This document shows positions 62,822 through 64,000 of a stretch of DNA of 64,000 nt, in pieces. How positions within the stretch are numbered: the first letter of the stretch is position 1; every line of letters begins with the position of its first letter. The notes under the pieces are model-generated. The model was not told where the DNA came from. It ran no database searches and saw only the letters and a program-made list of their open reading frames with translations. The translations under genes were made by a program, and so were the position numbers. This DNA is from CAVQEK01 sp964596645 (lineage in GTDB: Bacteria > Bacteroidota > Bacteroidia > Cytophagales > Cyclobacteriaceae): positions 57,153 through 121,152 of the forward strand of contig CAZQVB010000013.1 of NCBI GenBank assembly GCA_964596645.1. The letters are read 5' to 3'.

Positions 62822-64000
62822 TGAAAAAATACGATGTAATTGTAATCGGATCAGGCATGGCAGGAATGACCATAGCCAATAAATGTGCTAAAAAAGGATT
62901 GAAGACTGCTGTTACAGACTCCAGACCTTACGGTGGTACGTGCGCATTACGCGGTTGTGATCCTAAGAAAATATTGGTTGGAGCTGCTGAGATCATTGAC
63001 CGGTCCAATAAAATGAAGGGAATCGGTATTCAAGGAGATATCTCCATCAATTGGCAGGATTTGATGGCTTACAAAAATGAGTTCGTTTCCAAAATGCCTA
63101 AAAATGTGGAGAAAGGCTATGAAAAGTCAGGTGTAGAAATGTATCATGGAACAGCCAGCTTTGAATCTGAAAACACGGTGCGCATCGGAGACGACCTACT
63201 GGAAGCTGATAAAATAGTGATAGCTACAGGTGCCCGACCTGTTGTTCTTGATATTCCAGGGGGCAATTTACCAATTGACAGCACAGATTTTCTAAATCTG
63301 GGAAAACTCCCTGAGCACATCACCTTTATTGGAGGCGGATATATAGCGATGGAGTTTGCTCACCTAGCTGCCAGAGCAGGAAGTAAAGTAACCATAATTC
63401 ACAGAGGCAAAACGCCCTTGGAAAACTTTGAAACTGATATCGTGAAGCATTTGGTAAATGCCACTGAAGAATTGGGAATTGAACTTCACCTTGAGTGGGA
63501 TGTGGTTGCAGTTGAAAAAAAGGATAATGGCTATACCGTAAAGGCAGAATCAAAAGGGGGTGAAAAAACTATTCAAACGAATTTGGTGGTGAATGCAGCA
63601 GGTAGAGTACCGGAGTTGGATGGCATGAACCTGGAAAAGGCAAACATTTCCTACAGCAAGAAAGGGATTGACGTAAATGAATACCTACAAAGTTTAACCA
63701 ATGAACGGGTATATGCAGCAGGTGATGCGGCTGATAGCAAAGGTCTCAATCTCACACCTGTTGCAGTTATGGAAGGCCTTGCAGTGGCAACCAATATTAT
63801 ACGGGGTAACTCCAAAAAGCCTGACTACACGGAAATGCCCAGTTCAGTCTTTACCTTGCCCACACTTGCCGCGGTTGGCATGACGGAAGCACAGGCAAAG
63901 AAGTCAGGTTTAGAATATCGGGTAAAAGATGGGGCAGCATCAAACTGGTACAATGCCAAACGGATCAATGAATCAAGCTATGCTTATAAAGTCATTTCTG
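62821..64000 (+). CDS. merA: Flavin disulfide reductase, putative mercuric reductase (3' end outside window)
   Basis: 393 residues are visible; the frame runs off the window edge. The FAD motif VIGSGMAGMTIA, redox-active C41/C46 in GGTCALRGCDPKK, NAD(P)-binding FIGGGYIAMEFA and YAAGDAADSKGLNLTPVA mark a pyridine-nucleotide-disulfide oxidoreductase. The redox motif has GC-x-PKK instead of the MerA type GC-x-PSK, and the N-terminal heavy-metal domain of many MerA is missing. The C-terminal CC of MerA would lie outside the window. The context (MerT, MerP, GDCCVxC) supports Hg(II) reductase; a glutathione-reductase-like enzyme remains possible. Confidence 0.8.
   Translation, partial: MKKYDVIVIGSGMAGMTIANKCAKKGLKTAVTDSRPYGGTCALRGCDPKKILVGAAEIIDRSNKMKGIGIQGDISINWQDLMAYKNEFVSKMPKNVEKGYEKSGVEMYHGTASFESENTVRIGDDLLEADKIVIATGARPVVLDIPGGNLPIDSTDFLNLGKLPEHITFIGGGYIAMEFAHLAARAGSKVTIIHRGKTPLENFETDIVKHLVNATEELGIELHLEWDVVAVEKKDNGYTVKAESKGGEKTIQTNLVVNAAGRVPELDGMNLEKANISYSKKGIDVNEYLQSLTNERVYAAGDAADSKGLNLTPVAVMEGLAVATNIIRGNSKKPDYTEMPSSVFTLPTLAAVGMTEAQAKKSGLEYRVKDGAASNWYNAKRINESSYAYKVIS

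Larger units (their letters stand above)
53094..64000. mobile_element. Left part of an integrative element at tRNA-Met carrying a mercury-type operon
   Basis: Bounded on the left by the tRNA fragment; the right end is outside the window. It contains an integrase, several regulators, an excisionase-like protein, a replication-initiator-like protein and mercury-type cargo. No conjugation (tra) or relaxase gene is seen in this part. Confidence 0.8.

Noticed and set aside
62821..64000. Lipoamide dehydrogenase or glutathione reductase as primary call
   Set aside because: The redox motif alone allows it, but position at the end of a MerT/MerP/GDCCVxC operon favours mercuric reductase; kept as alternative.
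1..64000. CRISPR array, rRNA operon or prophage structural genes
   Set aside because: No regular spacer-repeat array, no rRNA-like sequence and no capsid or tail genes were seen.

Overview
The window looks like a draft-assembly chromosome segment of a member of the Bacteroidota, most likely a Cytophagales-type bacterium. This is inferred from the gene families present: a Bacteroidota-order dcw cluster, a TonB-dependent receptor/DUF4374/PepSY operon, a hybrid TPR histidine kinase with AraC output, PorT-like barrels, GxxExxY and HicAB genes, and promoters of the TTTG/TAnnTTTG type. Two runs of N (8613-8691 and 44409-44418) mark assembly gaps.

Layout. 1-13.2 kb is the division and cell-wall (dcw) operon: ftsI (5' end outside the window), murE, mraY, murD, ftsW, murG, murC, ftsQ, ftsA, ftsZ. 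All are on the plus strand, mostly with overlapping or abutting ends, and close with a hairpin terminator. 13.3-16.7 kb is accessory: a hicA gene with an in-frame stop beside an intact hicB, a GxxExxY gene with a degenerate ~130-bp tandem repeat at its tail, a DUF421 membrane protein and a frameshifted patatin-like lipase. 16.9-38 kb is mostly housekeeping: a CDF metal exporter, sucD, a secreted amidohydrolase, a glycine-rich lipoprotein, a DMT exporter, an OprP-type porin, the amt-glnB pair, DUF1328, egtB-egtD (ergothioneine), an outer-membrane barrel, a galM lipoprotein, oligoendopeptidase F, then thrS-infC-rpmI-rplT. infC appears to start at AUC behind a strong Shine-Dalgarno sequence.

38.6-46.6 kb holds a large repeat-containing lipoprotein, a one-protein hybrid two-component regulator (minus strand), and, divergent from it, a lipoprotein gene that begins with a run of at least 15 C next to an assembly gap, coupled to an outer-membrane barrel gene. 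This A+T-richer patch ends at an IS66-type remnant. 46.9-52.6 kb is an iron or siderophore-type uptake operon (TonB-dependent receptor, DUF4374, PepSY protein) next to a LuxR-type response regulator. The two promoters share a 17-bp TTTAGA-containing motif.

53.1 kb to the end is the left part of an integrative element. A 44-bp 3' half of a tRNA-Met gene, followed by the tRNA's own terminator-like hairpin, forms the attachment site. A tyrosine integrase reads inward, followed by an XRE regulator, a soluble histidine kinase, a Crp-family regulator, two coupled unknown genes (the second RteC-like), an excisionase-like HTH protein, a replication-initiator-like protein, and a four-helix membrane protein ending in a canonical C2H2 zinc finger. 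The cargo at the right is a mercury-type operon: an ArsR regulator behind two palindromes, a MerT-MerP fusion, a secreted MerP, a GDCCVxC protein and an atypical flavin disulfide reductase cut by the window end. The intact tRNA-Met gene should lie at the right end of the element, outside the window.
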